A stretch of 64,000 nucleotides of DNA from Leeuwenhoekiella blandensis MED217 (GCF_000152985.1 NZ_CH672395.1:1687145-1751144); one strand, 5' to 3'. Positions 24,917 to 34,119 are shown, counted from the stretch's first letter. Numbers and translations: made by a program. The notes: a model not told the origin generated them from the letters alone.

Positions 24917-27247
24917 ATGAAAAAGTTTTATTTTTTGGCTTTATCACTGTTTATTGCTGCTTCTTGTAGTAATGATGATGATAGCCTAGACGTTATTCCC
25001 GGGGAATCGACGGGCAACACAATGACCTACGATTTAAGTGCAGTTTCTGATCCTGACGTGAGCGGAAGCGTTCTTTTTGTAGAAAAAGAAGACGGTTCTA
25101 CAGATGTAAGTATCGTATTGTCTTCAACAACTCAGGGTTCACATCCTGCGCATATTCACCTAAACACAGCAGCAGAAGGTGGTGATATCGCAATCGATTT
25201 AGAACCTGTAGATGGTGCTTCAAGAAGAAGCTTAACTAACATTACTCAAACTAATGACGGTACGCCGGTATCTTACGATGACCTTCTAAATTTTGATGGA
25301 TACATTAATGTACATGCAAGCGCTGACGATTTAGGTACACTGCTTGCTCAAGGTGATATTGGTCAAAACGATCTTACAGGAACTACTAAGTCTTATGATT
25401 TGGTAACCAAAGATGTTGATGGAATCAGCGGTACAGCTACGTTTTCTGAGCGTGTAAATGGTGAAGCTTTACTAGAAGTAATGCTTGATGGAACTCCTGA
25501 CGGCGGAATGCATCCGGGACATATTCATAACAATTCTGCTGCAGAAACCGGTGGTATTGCACTTACCTTAACGACTCTTGATGGGACGACAGGTATGAGT
25601 AAAACCAACATAAGCGCATTAAATGATGGTACTCAAATAGGATATGCCGGAATTTTAGATTTCGACGGTTATATCAATTTCCATTTAAGTGCAGACGATT
25701 TGGCAACGCTTGTTGCTCAAGGTGATATTGGTGAAAACGAATTAACCGGAGAAACTAAAGATTACGAATTAGTAACTAAAGACGTAGAGGGTATAAGCGG
25801 TACAGCAACTTTTGCAGAGCGTAAAAGTGGTGCAGCGTTAGTAACTGTAATGCTTGACGGAACTCCTGACGGCGGAATGCACCCGGGACATATTCATAAC
25901 AATTCTGCAGCAGAAACCGGAGGTATTGCTAAGACCTTAACAACACTTGATAGAACTACCGGAATGAGTGTAACACACATTGAAGCTTTAAATGATGGGA
26001 CTGAAATTGGGTATGCAGGATTATTAGACTTTGATGGTTATATCAACTTCCATTTAAGTGCAGATGATTTAGCAACCTTAGTTGCTCAAGGGGATATTGG
26101 TGAAAACGAATTGACCGGTGAAACTAAAGACTACGAATTAGTAACTAAAGATGTACCAGGAATTAGTGGTACTGCAACCTTTGCAGAGCGTAAAAGTGGT
26201 GCAGCATTAGTAACTGTAATGCTTGACGGAACTCCTGACGGTGGAATGCACCCAGGACATATTCATAACAACTCTGCTGCAGAAACCGGAGGAATTGCTA
26301 AGACTCTAACAACACTTGACGGAACTACCGGAATGAGTGTTACACATATCGAAGCATTGAATGATGGGACTGAAATAGGATATGCAGGATTATTAGACTT
26401 TGATGGTTATATCAATTTCCATTTGAGTGGAGATGATCTGGCAACTTTAGTGGCTCAAGGTGATATTGGTGAAAACGAATTGACCGGAGAATCTAAAGAA
26501 TATGATTTAGTAACCAAAGATGTGCCTGGAATTAGTGGTACTGCAACCTTTGCAGAGCGTAAAAGTGGTGCAGCCTTAGTAACTGTAATGTTAGATGGGA
26601 CTCCTGATGGCGGAATGCACCCAGGACATATTCATAACAACTCTGCTGCAGAAACCGGAGGAATTGCTAAGACCTTAACAACGCTTGACGGGACAACCGG
26701 AATGAGTGTTACGCATATTGAAGCTTTAAATGACGGAACCGAAATTGGTTATGAAGGCCTATTAGACTTTGATGGTTATATCAACTTCCATTTAAGTGCA
26801 GATGATTTGGCAACTTTAGTTGCTCAAGGAGACATAGGTCAAAACGAACTTACCGGTGAGAGTATGACTTATGATCTTGATACGAAAGATGTGCCTGGAA
26901 TTAGCGGTACAGCTACTTTTGCAGAGCGTTTAAGTGGTGAAACTTTAGTAACCCTTGATATTGATGGTACTCCGGCAGGTGGTATGCATCCTGCACACAT
27001 TCACGCAGGAGCTGTAGCTGATGCGCCTGGAGCTATTTTAATTACCTTAGCCACAGTAGATGGAACTTCAGGAATGAGTCAGACTAACGTGTCTGCATTT
27101 AATGCTGAAGACGGTACTGCAAATGGTGGTGATGCGATCACTTACGATGAAATGATCGCGATTGATGGATACATCAATGTACACTTAAGTGCAGATGATC
27201 TGGGAACTATTGTTGCTCAAGGTAACGTAGGTTCAAATGTTGAATAA
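24917..27247 (+). CDS. Surface lipoprotein with six tandem CHRD domains
   Basis: A 776-residue protein. The lipobox AASC (Cys17) is followed by SNDDDSLD, a likely surface-export patch. The rest is six CHRD-type domains of about 120 residues. Each has an HPaHIH or HPGHIH motif, a GTSGMS-like turn, and FDGYINxHxSADDLxTLxAQGDIG at its end. Domain 1 (about 34-152) and domain 6 (645-776) are more diverged. Domains 3-5 differ at only a few residues. CHRD domains are known from chordin and many bacterial secreted proteins, where their function is unclear. The conserved His-x-His motifs could bind metal. Confidence 0.9.
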   Translation: MKKFYFLALSLFIAASCSNDDDSLDVIPGESTGNTMTYDLSAVSDPDVSGSVLFVEKEDGSTDVSIVLSSTTQGSHPAHIHLNTAAEGGDIAIDLEPVDGASRRSLTNITQTNDGTPVSYDDLLNFDGYINVHASADDLGTLLAQGDIGQNDLTGTTKSYDLVTKDVDGISGTATFSERVNGEALLEVMLDGTPDGGMHPGHIHNNSAAETGGIALTLTTLDGTTGMSKTNISALNDGTQIGYAGILDFDGYINFHLSADDLATLVAQGDIGENELTGETKDYELVTKDVEGISGTATFAERKSGAALVTVMLDGTPDGGMHPGHIHNNSAAETGGIAKTLTTLDRTTGMSVTHIEALNDGTEIGYAGLLDFDGYINFHLSADDLATLVAQGDIGENELTGETKDYELVTKDVPGISGTATFAERKSGAALVTVMLDGTPDGGMHPGHIHNNSAAETGGIAKTLTTLDGTTGMSVTHIEALNDGTEIGYAGLLDFDGYINFHLSGDDLATLVAQGDIGENELTGESKEYDLVTKDVPGISGTATFAERKSGAALVTVMLDGTPDGGMHPGHIHNNSAAETGGIAKTLTTLDGTTGMSVTHIEALNDGTEIGYEGLLDFDGYINFHLSADDLATLVAQGDIGQNELTGESMTYDLDTKDVPGISGTATFAERLSGETLVTLDIDGTPAGGMHPAHIHAGAVADAPGAILITLATVDGTSGMSQTNVSAFNAEDGTANGGDAITYDEMIAIDGYINVHLSADDLGTIVAQGNVGSNVE
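25373..27244 (+). repeat. Tandem 369-bp CHRD coding repeats
   Basis: Four exact-length units of 123 codons start at 25373, 25742, 26111 and 26480, followed by a longer last unit from 26849. Units 3 and 4 differ by about three residues, while many third-codon positions differ between units. The repeat is therefore maintained at protein level rather than copied very recently. Confidence 0.85.
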
Positions 27248-27269
27248 GCATTTATAATTCTTAAATACA

Positions 27270-27299
27270 AACCCGGCCATTTATTGGTCGGGTTTTTTT
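27270..27299 (+). terminator. Terminator after the CHRD gene
   Basis: A 10-bp stem (AACCCGGCCA with TGGTCGGGTT, one G·T pair) followed by a T-run. Confidence 0.82.
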
Positions 27300-27312
27300 A
27301 TTTTCGGCAGTT

Positions 27313-27966
27313 ATGAAAAAAGAATTAATTGAGTATCTCGAAACTTTCTTGACGCGACGCAGGCAAGACTTATTTAAGCAGGTTCTTGATGAGCGAACGC
27401 GTTTTTTAACGGTCGCAATCGAAGATGTGGGGCATTTGCACAATACGAGCGCAGTAATGCGCAGTTGTGATGCGTTTGGGGTTCAGGATATTCATGTGAT
27501 CGAAGAGCTCAAAGGAAAACGTATCGACCGAGAGATCGCTATGGGCGCGCAGAAATGGACTTCAGTTAAACGCTATGACTCTACAAAAAATGCGTTGGCA
27601 AAGCTGAAGTCAGAAGGGTATCAGATCGTGGCAACCACTCCGCATCATACGGCGCACAAACTCGAAGATTTCAAACTAGATAAGCCTACAGCACTTTTCT
27701 TCGGAAGTGAAAAAGATGGTCTCACAGAGACGGTGATCGAGGCGGCTGATGAATATATCTACATCCCAACCTTTGGCTTTACACAAAGCTTGAATATTTC
27801 GGTATGTGCTGCAATTTTACTTCAGGAATTAACCCAACGTTTGCGCAATTCCAGTTTAGACTGGAAATTAAAACCAAAAGATATTGAAGAAATCAAAACG
27901 CTTTGGCTCAAGCGTAATTTAAAGGATTATGACGCTTTAGTAGCACAATTTAAAACTACGTTATGA
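27313..27966 (+). CDS. trmH: tRNA (guanosine-2'-O-)-methyltransferase, TrmH-like
   Basis: A 217-residue SPOUT methyltransferase. Motif 1 is NTSAVMRSCDAFGV (residues about 43-56), motif 2 LFFGSEKDGLT (about 132-142) and motif 3 IPTFGFTQSLNISVCAAILL (about 155-174). These form the trefoil knot that binds S-adenosylmethionine. The helical N- and C-terminal extensions fit TrmH, which methylates G18 of tRNA. The start is only 14 nt after the T-run of the previous terminator. It overlaps the next gene by 4 nt (ATGA). Confidence 0.9.
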   Translation: MKKELIEYLETFLTRRRQDLFKQVLDERTRFLTVAIEDVGHLHNTSAVMRSCDAFGVQDIHVIEELKGKRIDREIAMGAQKWTSVKRYDSTKNALAKLKSEGYQIVATTPHHTAHKLEDFKLDKPTALFFGSEKDGLTETVIEAADEYIYIPTFGFTQSLNISVCAAILLQELTQRLRNSSLDWKLKPKDIEEIKTLWLKRNLKDYDALVAQFKTTL

Positions 27967-28205
27967 CTTTAGTAGACTGGCTGGGAGCACTAGGCGTATT
28001 TCAAATACTATTGGCTTATGTACTCAATCTGGCTAAAAAAGTAACGACCAGCGATTGGTTCTTTTTATTATTAAATACAATTGGTGCTTCAATGGCGTGC
28101 AGTGCGAGTATTTTACTGGAGTATTGGCCCTTTATTATTTTAGAAGGTGTCTGGGCGTTTACTTCGTTGATTTCGGTCATTCAGAAAATCAGGCTAAAAA
28201 AATAG
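27963..28205 (+). CDS. Small three-helix membrane protein
   Basis: An 80-residue protein with three hydrophobic segments (about 5-24, 31-50 and 54-73) and a basic C-terminal tail QKIRLKK. It resembles the short CBU_0592-like membrane domain proteins, whose function is unknown. Its start overlaps the trmH stop (ATGA), so it is translationally coupled to trmH. Confidence 0.78.
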   Translation: MTLVDWLGALGVFQILLAYVLNLAKKVTTSDWFFLLLNTIGASMACSASILLEYWPFIILEGVWAFTSLISVIQKIRLKK

Positions 28206-28284
28206 TATATTGTTTTAACTGAGTTTTTCTGGATACTGAAAGAAATAGAATTGCATTACACAGTTTAAAGTAGCTGAAAACTTT

Positions 28285-29082
28285 TTAACCTTTATCTCGA
28301 TTAAGTACGCGGTATTCTTCGTAACAACTGCTAAGCGCATCAAGAATCTGTAGATCGTTAGCCGTTTTTACAAAACTTTCAGAGTAATCACATCTGCTCA
28401 AAATCGTCTCGATATCTTCTCTTGGAATTTGCAGTAAAGCTGATAAAGTTTCACGGTCAAATTTGGTAACCAGAAGATCTCTAATATTGTCATCTTCTTT
28501 CATCTGACGCAGTTTCCGCATCTGCGAACCTTTATTAGAAAAAACCTTGTTGAGAAAATCTGCCGGATTAAAAATAGCACTCAATACCTTATTGATCGCT
28601 CCGGGTTGCGAATTACCACCTTCATACGCGCTTTCTAAGCCAGAAATACTATAACGAACGTTCTTGTATACCGGGACATTTTTTGCGTCGATCTCAAGGT
28701 ATCCTGTAAGCTCTACATCCTTTACGACTACTTCTTCAAGGGCAATTCCTGTTTCGGTCATTTTTACTTTTACGTCTCCAAAGCGTTTCCAGTCATTGGT
28801 CACACGTATTTGTAAACTTTTAAATCCTAAAAAGGAAAAATAAAGCGTGTCGTTAGAAGAAGCTCTTAACCTAAATGTTCCGTCTGGTTTTGAGATGGTT
28901 CCTTTAACCGTGTTGAGGTTAATGATGTTTACACCATCAAGCGGTTCGTTTGTAGACGAATTTAGAACGGTACCTTCTATGTAATTTTCATCTTCTTGAG
29001 ATGCAGAAGCGGTTTCTGATTCTTGAGCTGAAAGATAAAAAGGAGCTACCATAAGTAGCAGGAGAAATACAAGCTTTTTCAT
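28285..29082 (-). CDS. Secreted carboxypeptidase-regulatory-like domain protein
   Basis: A 265-residue protein. The signal peptide MKKLVFLLLLMVAPFYLSAQ starts at the ATG at 29082 (a TTG at 29094 is the alternative). Residues about 35-120 are a carboxypeptidase D regulatory-like beta-sandwich (IEGTVLNSSTNEPLDGVNIINLNTVKGTISKPDGTFRL). The remainder is a helical domain with MRKLRQMKEDDNIRDLLVTKFDRETLSALLQI. This plan is common in Bacteroidota periplasmic or outer-membrane proteins of unknown role. It does not carry a TonB receptor barrel. Confidence 0.85.
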   Translation of the reverse strand: MKKLVFLLLLMVAPFYLSAQESETASASQEDENYIEGTVLNSSTNEPLDGVNIINLNTVKGTISKPDGTFRLRASSNDTLYFSFLGFKSLQIRVTNDWKRFGDVKVKMTETGIALEEVVVKDVELTGYLEIDAKNVPVYKNVRYSISGLESAYEGGNSQPGAINKVLSAIFNPADFLNKVFSNKGSQMRKLRQMKEDDNIRDLLVTKFDRETLSALLQIPREDIETILSRCDYSESFVKTANDLQILDALSSCYEEYRVLNRDKG

Positions 29083-29102
29083 AGAGGATGCCAATTTAGA
29101 AA

Positions 29103-29150
29103 AAGAGACGGAAAAATCATACCAAACGTGACAAATCCGTCTCCTTTTTT
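29103..29150 (-). terminator. Terminator after the DEAD-box helicase
   Basis: On the minus strand, GAGACGGA and TCCGTCTC form a stem around a loop of about 23 nt and are followed by a T-run, just after the helicase stop at 29157. Confidence 0.6.
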
Positions 29151-29156
29151 CAAAAA

Positions 29157-30935
29157 TTATCGGTCTCTTCTTCGGCGTTTGCCAGAAAACGGACTTTTAT
29201 TTTCTTTTTTGTTCGGTTTGCTCTTTCCGCGTCGCTCCCCGCTGCCTTTAGAATTTCTTCCGCGTTGGTTTCCATTAAAACCAGAATCATTTCTACGGCC
29301 ACGGCCTTTTCCTCCTTTTTTGCGTTTTCCACCGCCGCCACCGCCACGGGTGTCTTTAGTGACTTCTACGTGAATTTGACGTCCTTGCAGCTTAAAATCT
29401 TCAAATAAAGCAAGAATAGTGTCCTTGTGTTCCGTATCGGTATTAAAGAACGAAAAAGAATCTTTACAGTCAACTTTGTAAATTCCATCACCAAGACCGG
29501 TAGTTTCCTTTAAAAAGTCTTTCAGGCTCATCCAGTCAAAACCGTCTTTTCCACCTACATTAATGAAGAATCTGGTAGACTCACCAGATTCTTCTTTAAG
29601 ATCTGCCTTAACAGCCACATTAAGATCTTTTGCTTTCTGATAGTAGTTAAAGAAACGGGTAAATTCTACTGAAAACACTTTCTTGATTACTTCTTCGCGG
29701 CTCAATCCTTCTAACACCTCATTAATGCTGTATAAATACGGATTGATCTCTTCATTGATCTTCGTGTTGCGAATATCATTTGCCAGGTGCATCAACTGTA
29801 CTTCACAAATCTCCATCCCTGACGGAATTTCTTTCTGCGTAAATTTTTTATTGATGATTTTTTCTAAAGTTCTGATCTTACGCAACTCGCTTTTTGAAAC
29901 GATAACCATCGAAATTCCGGTTTTACCCGCACGTCCTGTACGACCACTACGGTGGGTGTAGGTTTCGATCTCGTCTGGCAACTGATAGTTGATCACGTGA
30001 GTTACATCGTCTACGTCAATTCCACGTGCGGCAACATCTGTAGCAACCAGCATTTGAATTTGACGATTACGGAAACTCTTCATTACCAGATCCCGTTGAT
30101 TCTGACTAAGATCCCCGTGAAGCGCCGAAGCATTGTAACCGTCTTCAATGAGGTTTTCAGCTACTTTTTGCGTATCTCTCTTAGTTCGGCAAAAGATCAC
30201 TGAAAAGATCTCAGGATTTGCATCAGCAAGACGCTTAAGCGCCTGATAACGGTCACGTGCATTAACCATATAATACTCGTGCGAAACATTCTCAGCACCC
30301 ATATTTTTTGTTCCTACGGTAATTTCGATAGGAGACTTCATAAACTGCTTGGCGATGCGCGCAACCTCTTTGGGCATCGTAGCAGAAAATAACCATGTTT
30401 TTTTGTCTTTTGGAGTGTCTGCAAGTATGGTGGTGATGTCTTCATAAAAGCCCATATTGAGCATCTCATCTGCTTCATCAAGAACGCAATAGTCAATACC
30501 GGTAATATCAACCATATTGCGTCGCATCATATCCTGCATACGTCCCGGAGTCGCAACAATAATCTGAGCACCGCGACTTATCTGGCGCGCCTGCTCTTGA
30601 ATGTTTGCACCACCATAAACCGCAACTACATTCAAGCCTTTTACGTGGCTTGAGTAGTTTTTTAGTTCGTTTGTGATCTGTAAACAAAGTTCGCGGGTAG
30701 GCGAGAGGATCAAGCCTTGTGTGTTGCGGTTGTTTACATCAATTCTTTGAATAAGCGGAAAACCAAATGCGGCCGTCTTACCCGTTCCTGTTTGTGCGAG
30801 GGCCACGACATCGGTCTCCTCTCTTAGTAGGACCGGGATGGCTTTTTCTTGCACTTCAGAAGGGGCTTTAAAACCCATATCGGTTACAGCTTGCAAGATG
30901 GCATCATTAAGTCCTAACGCTTTAAATGTACTCAT
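29157..30935 (-). CDS. DEAD-box RNA helicase with DbpA-like domain and RG-rich tail
   Basis: A 592-residue protein. It has the Q motif near 25-30, Walker A AQTGTGKT (47-54), DEAD at 153-156, SAT in LFSATMP, and HRSGRTGRAG near 325, giving two RecA-like lobes. Residues about 470-545 form a DbpA-type RNA-binding domain (FFINVGGKDGFDWMSLKDFL). The last 50 residues are a basic, glycine-rich disordered tail (RGGGGGGKRKKGGKGRGRR). Such CsdA/DeaD-like helicases remodel RNA in ribosome assembly or cold growth. A -7 promoter box (TATCTTTG, 30984-30977) lies about 42 nt upstream of the start. Confidence 0.94.
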   Translation of the reverse strand: MSTFKALGLNDAILQAVTDMGFKAPSEVQEKAIPVLLREETDVVALAQTGTGKTAAFGFPLIQRIDVNNRNTQGLILSPTRELCLQITNELKNYSSHVKGLNVVAVYGGANIQEQARQISRGAQIIVATPGRMQDMMRRNMVDITGIDYCVLDEADEMLNMGFYEDITTILADTPKDKKTWLFSATMPKEVARIAKQFMKSPIEITVGTKNMGAENVSHEYYMVNARDRYQALKRLADANPEIFSVIFCRTKRDTQKVAENLIEDGYNASALHGDLSQNQRDLVMKSFRNRQIQMLVATDVAARGIDVDDVTHVINYQLPDEIETYTHRSGRTGRAGKTGISMVIVSKSELRKIRTLEKIINKKFTQKEIPSGMEICEVQLMHLANDIRNTKINEEINPYLYSINEVLEGLSREEVIKKVFSVEFTRFFNYYQKAKDLNVAVKADLKEESGESTRFFINVGGKDGFDWMSLKDFLKETTGLGDGIYKVDCKDSFSFFNTDTEHKDTILALFEDFKLQGRQIHVEVTKDTRGGGGGGKRKKGGKGRGRRNDSGFNGNQRGRNSKGSGERRGKSKPNKKENKSPFSGKRRRRDR

Positions 30936-30976
30936 ATAAAAAAATTATCTTAAATCATCGTCGATTTAAGAGGGCG

Positions 30977-30984
30977 CAAAGATA
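30977..30984 (-). promoter_or_regulatory. Candidate -7 box of the helicase gene
   Basis: TATCTTTG on the minus strand fits TAnnTTTG and lies 42 nt from the start codon. A clear -33 TTG was not found. Confidence 0.45.
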
Positions 30985-31117
30985 CAGTTAATTGACGTAA
31001 GAATCAGAGATTGACTAAATTGATTTAAATAATTGTAAATCAAAAAAATAGCATATCGTTTTGGCTTGATTTTAAGAAGGCTTAACTCCTTGATTCTGAG
31101 TAAAGCGCGAGCTGAAG

Positions 31118-31690
31118 CTATTTTTTTAAAAAATTGAGTAAGAGTTGGGTAGCTTTTCCTCGGTGTCCGATCTTATTTTTTTCGGCTAGTGGCATTTGGG
31201 CAAAGGTAAGTTGGTATCCTTCGGGCTTAAAAACAGGATCGTAACCAAAACCACTGGTTCCGGTTCGTTGTTGTATAATTTCGCCTTTACAAATTCCTTC
31301 AAAGCATTGTTCTTGCCCATCCAGAATAAGTGCGATAACCGTTTTAAAATGCGCTTTACGATCTTTTTTGCCTTCTAAAGCAGCGAGAAGCTTATCGATA
31401 TTATCTTCAGCACTTTTTTGCGGACCCGCATAACGTGCGCTGTACACTCCGGGAGCGCCATCTAAAGCTTCAACCTCAAGCCCCGTGTCATCTGCAAAAC
31501 AGTCATAACCATAATATGTTTTGACATAACGGGCTTTTATAAGCGCATTGCCTTCAATAGTAGGTGCATCTTCTATAATTTCTTCGGTACAGCCAATTTC
31601 GGTTAAACTTTTTAGCTGAATGTTTTCTGGCATAAGCGCCTGAATTTCTTTGAGCTTGTTTGCATTATGTGTCGCAAAAACGAGTGTCAT
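31118..31690 (-). CDS. rdgB: Non-canonical purine NTP pyrophosphatase (RdgB/HAM1)
   Basis: A 190-residue enzyme that hydrolyses ITP, dITP and XTP to monophosphates, keeping deaminated purines out of nucleic acids. It begins with the signature FATHNANKLKEIQALMP and contains CFADDTGLEVEALDGAPGVYSARYAG (residues about 60-85) and the C-terminal SGFGYDPVF and NKIGHRGKA. Its length is normal. It is divergent from the nucleotidyltransferase gene. Confidence 0.95.
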   Translation of the reverse strand: MTLVFATHNANKLKEIQALMPENIQLKSLTEIGCTEEIIEDAPTIEGNALIKARYVKTYYGYDCFADDTGLEVEALDGAPGVYSARYAGPQKSAEDNIDKLLAALEGKKDRKAHFKTVIALILDGQEQCFEGICKGEIIQQRTGTSGFGYDPVFKPEGYQLTFAQMPLAEKNKIGHRGKATQLLLNFLKK

Positions 31691-31815
31691 TGTTTTTAGT
31701 TTTGTTCTGCAAGTTATTTATTCTTCCGGAATGCTTCTCGTAAAAAGAGATTCTTTAGTTCACGCTTGTGCTCCATAGCACAGTTTCATACTTTAGATGT
31801 CTACAAAATATCAAA

Positions 31816-32394
31816 TTGAAAACAACAGCGATTTTAATTCTTGCAGCAGGTGAGGCATCTCGTATGGGAGAGATCAAACAAAACCTGCCCTATCTGGAGA
31901 CCACGCTTTTAGGACACGCCATTACTCAAGCAAAACAAACTAAAGCGCAACACGTTTATTGTGTTCTGGGAGCTCAAAAAGAGGCCATAAAGGCTGAAAT
32001 TAAACAAGAGGTTTTCTTTATTATAAATGAAGCTTGGGAGGAAGGCTTAGGGGCTAGCATAGCCACCGGAGTCAAAGCACTACGATCAAAAAAATACAAT
32101 CACCTTTTGATAATGTTGGGCGATCAACCCTTGATGACTGCTGCATATTTGAATAAACTTATAGATAAAGCAAATGAGCAGCCTGATACGTGTGTCGCAT
32201 CGGGTTATAAAAATAAAAAGGGTGTTCCTGCGATTTTCCCAGAGTCTTATTTTGATGCTTTAGAAAAACTCAGCGGTGATCAAGGAGCAAAGGCTTTACT
32301 GAATTCAGATCGGTCGGTAATCGCTTTAAATGCCGAAGATCTTCTTCAAGATATTGATACTCCTGAAGATTATGAGCGCTTGCTGAAAAAATAA
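31816..32394 (+). CDS. MobA/MocA-like nucleotidyltransferase
   Basis: About 192 residues if started at the TTG at 31816 (MKTTAILILAAGEASRMGEIKQ). A GTG at 31768 would add 16 residues unlike the family's N-terminus. The GT-A fold signature LAAGEASRMG and the metal-binding MLGDQPLM are clear, with a C-terminal GDQGAKALL and DIDTPEDYERL typical of molybdopterin cytidylyl- or guanylyltransferase relatives. No molybdoenzyme gene is nearby, so the nucleotide acceptor is unknown. Confidence 0.85.
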   Translation: MKTTAILILAAGEASRMGEIKQNLPYLETTLLGHAITQAKQTKAQHVYCVLGAQKEAIKAEIKQEVFFIINEAWEEGLGASIATGVKALRSKKYNHLLIMLGDQPLMTAAYLNKLIDKANEQPDTCVASGYKNKKGVPAIFPESYFDALEKLSGDQGAKALLNSDRSVIALNAEDLLQDIDTPEDYERLLKK

Positions 32395-32430
32395 ACTTAA
32401 TTTTAGACTCAAATAATCATAAGCAACACA

Positions 32431-33105
32431 ATGACTGCTGATCAGGAAAAAAAACAAGCTGCGCTAGAAGCCGTAAAATATATTGAAGACAATATGGTTG
32501 TAGGATTGGGTACAGGCTCAACTGCAAAACATATGATAGAAGCAGTGGGAGCACTTGTTGCCAAAGGAATGAACCTTACCTGTGTACCCTCATCTGATGC
32601 TACCGAAAAACTTGCCAAAGAACTCGGGATAAAAATTGTTGCGCTTGATGAGATCGAAAAAATTGACGTTACTATTGACGGTGCAGATGAGTTCGATGCC
32701 AATTTTCAATTGATCAAGGGTGGAGGAGGAGCATTGCTTCGCGAAAAGATATTAGCTTGGAATACCAAGTTCAATATCATCATTGCAGATAGCAGTAAGG
32801 ATGTTGAAAAGCTAGGCGCTTTTAAGCTTCCTTTGGAAGTGATTCCGTTTGCGACAAAGCAAATCATTACCTTTTTAGAGGAAGAAGGTTTAAAGCCTGT
32901 TCAGCGTATGAAAGGCAATGACCCCTATCGTACTGACGAAAATAACAATATTGTAGATGTTGATATTTTTGAGGTTGACGATTTAAAAGCCTTAGAAATT
33001 AAACTCTTGAAAGTTCCGGGAATTGTAGAAACCGGACTTTTCTTAGATACTACAAGTCTGATCATTGTAGGTAAAGAAGACGGCCCTGAAATTAAAAAGC
33101 GATAA
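32431..33105 (+). CDS. rpiA: Ribose-5-phosphate isomerase A
   Basis: A 224-residue enzyme interconverting ribose 5-phosphate and ribulose 5-phosphate in the pentose phosphate pathway. It shows GLGTGSTAKHMIEAVG (residues about 25-40), the catalytic DVTIDGADEFD, LIKGGGGALLREKI (acid and Lys of the active site) and MKGNDPYRTDENN-like substrate contacts. Its length is typical. It is closed by a terminator at 33124. Confidence 0.96.
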   Translation: MTADQEKKQAALEAVKYIEDNMVVGLGTGSTAKHMIEAVGALVAKGMNLTCVPSSDATEKLAKELGIKIVALDEIEKIDVTIDGADEFDANFQLIKGGGGALLREKILAWNTKFNIIIADSSKDVEKLGAFKLPLEVIPFATKQIITFLEEEGLKPVQRMKGNDPYRTDENNNIVDVDIFEVDDLKALEIKLLKVPGIVETGLFLDTTSLIIVGKEDGPEIKKR

Positions 33106-33123
33106 ATGCTAGGTCTATAAAGT

Positions 33124-33161
33124 AAAAAAGAGCTGTCACGTATGTGGCAGCTCTTTTTTTA
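33124..33161. terminator. Bidirectional terminator between rpiA and the reductase gene
   Basis: A long stem (AAAAAAGAGCTGTCAC with GTGGCAGCTCTTTTTT, one G·T pair) with A- and T-runs on both sides. Confidence 0.85.
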
Positions 33162-33191
33162 CCGGCTTTGGAAGTTAGCTTAGTTTAAATA

Positions 33192-34079
33192 CTAGCCATA
33201 AACCTTTTCAAGGAAGCTTTTTAAATCCTGAGGTTTTCTACCCAGTAATTTTTCCAGATCAGTTTCTTCAGAGTTGAATTCGCCCTGAGCGATTCCCAGA
33301 GAAAAGGAAATCATCATCCCAATAGCACCTTCAGGAACCCCGTAAGAAGCCATTGTTGTTTTAAATGTATCAACATCTGGAGAGACATAACTTATTTCTT
33401 CACCGGTTACTTCGGTCAAAATAGAAGCGATTTTAGTAAAAGCAACAGCTTCTAAACCATCAAGTGTGTAGATTTTGTTCTCGTGCGCTTGGTGGTTTTT
33501 CAATACTGTTGCTCCAGCTTCAGCCAACTCGTCGCGTGAAGCAAAAGCCGTTTTTCCTTCTCCGGTAGGTAAGAAGACTGTCTTGCTGTTCAACAGCGTT
33601 TCTTTTTCGCCTAGAAACATAGGAACAACTTCTGCATACAAGTTATGTCTTAGAATAGTGTACGCCATTCCTGATTCCTGAAGCCATTTTTCAGTTTTGA
33701 TATGTGCATCCATAACTGCAGCTACAGGAGAATCCTGACTTTCATCTTTGCGACCTGCACTGGTGTAAACTACGTGTTTTACACCTGCATTTTTTGCTGC
33801 AGTAACAACATTTTTATGCTGTGGCTCACGTGAAGGAATATCACTGGCAGAAACGAAATATAAAACCTCGATATCTTTAAAAGCAGCTTCTAGTTTTTCA
33901 CTGTTGTCATAATCTGCAACACGCAGTTCATAGCCTTTAGCTTCGTAAGCCTTAGCTTTATCACTACTTGCATCTCGTACAAGTACAGAAATTTCTGATG
34001 CATCAACATCTTTAGATAAATGGGCGACGGCGCTACTTCCTAAACCTCCGGTAGCACCTGTGATTAAATATTTACTCAT
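33192..34079 (-). CDS. NmrA/QorB-like NAD(P)-binding oxidoreductase
   Basis: A 295-residue atypical SDR. The N-terminal dinucleotide motif is ITGATGGLGSSA (residues about 6-17), and VYTSAGRKDE and YTILRHNLYAE match the NmrA/quinone oxidoreductase 2 group. There is no classical YxxxK catalytic pair at the usual position. In several bacteria QorB-type enzymes are controlled by a divergent HxlR regulator, exactly the arrangement here, which suggests a quinone or electrophile response. It is a cytosolic protein. Confidence 0.9.
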   Translation of the reverse strand: MSKYLITGATGGLGSSAVAHLSKDVDASEISVLVRDASSDKAKAYEAKGYELRVADYDNSEKLEAAFKDIEVLYFVSASDIPSREPQHKNVVTAAKNAGVKHVVYTSAGRKDESQDSPVAAVMDAHIKTEKWLQESGMAYTILRHNLYAEVVPMFLGEKETLLNSKTVFLPTGEGKTAFASRDELAEAGATVLKNHQAHENKIYTLDGLEAVAFTKIASILTEVTGEEISYVSPDVDTFKTTMASYGVPEGAIGMMISFSLGIAQGEFNSEETDLEKLLGRKPQDLKSFLEKVYG

Positions 34080-34102
34080 GATTTTATTAATTATAGTTAT
34101 TA

Positions 34103-34119
34103 ACTTACTTTTGGTAAGT
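34103..34119. promoter_or_regulatory. Probable HxlR-type operator
   Basis: The perfect inverted repeat ACTTAC-TTTTG-GTAAGT overlaps the TTTG -33 box of the regulator's promoter and lies 24 nt from the start of the divergent reductase gene. A second palindrome, TTACGTAA, is at 34154-34161 with the same half-site TTAC. Confidence 0.55.

Noticed and set aside
25373-27244. CHRD repeats as a CRISPR-like array
   Set aside because: Units are 369 bp, fully coding and contiguous, with no spacer structure.
29128-29373. Proline-rich plus-strand ORF opposite the helicase tail
   Set aside because: It is the complement of the helicase's Gly/Arg/Lys-rich codons and not a gene.
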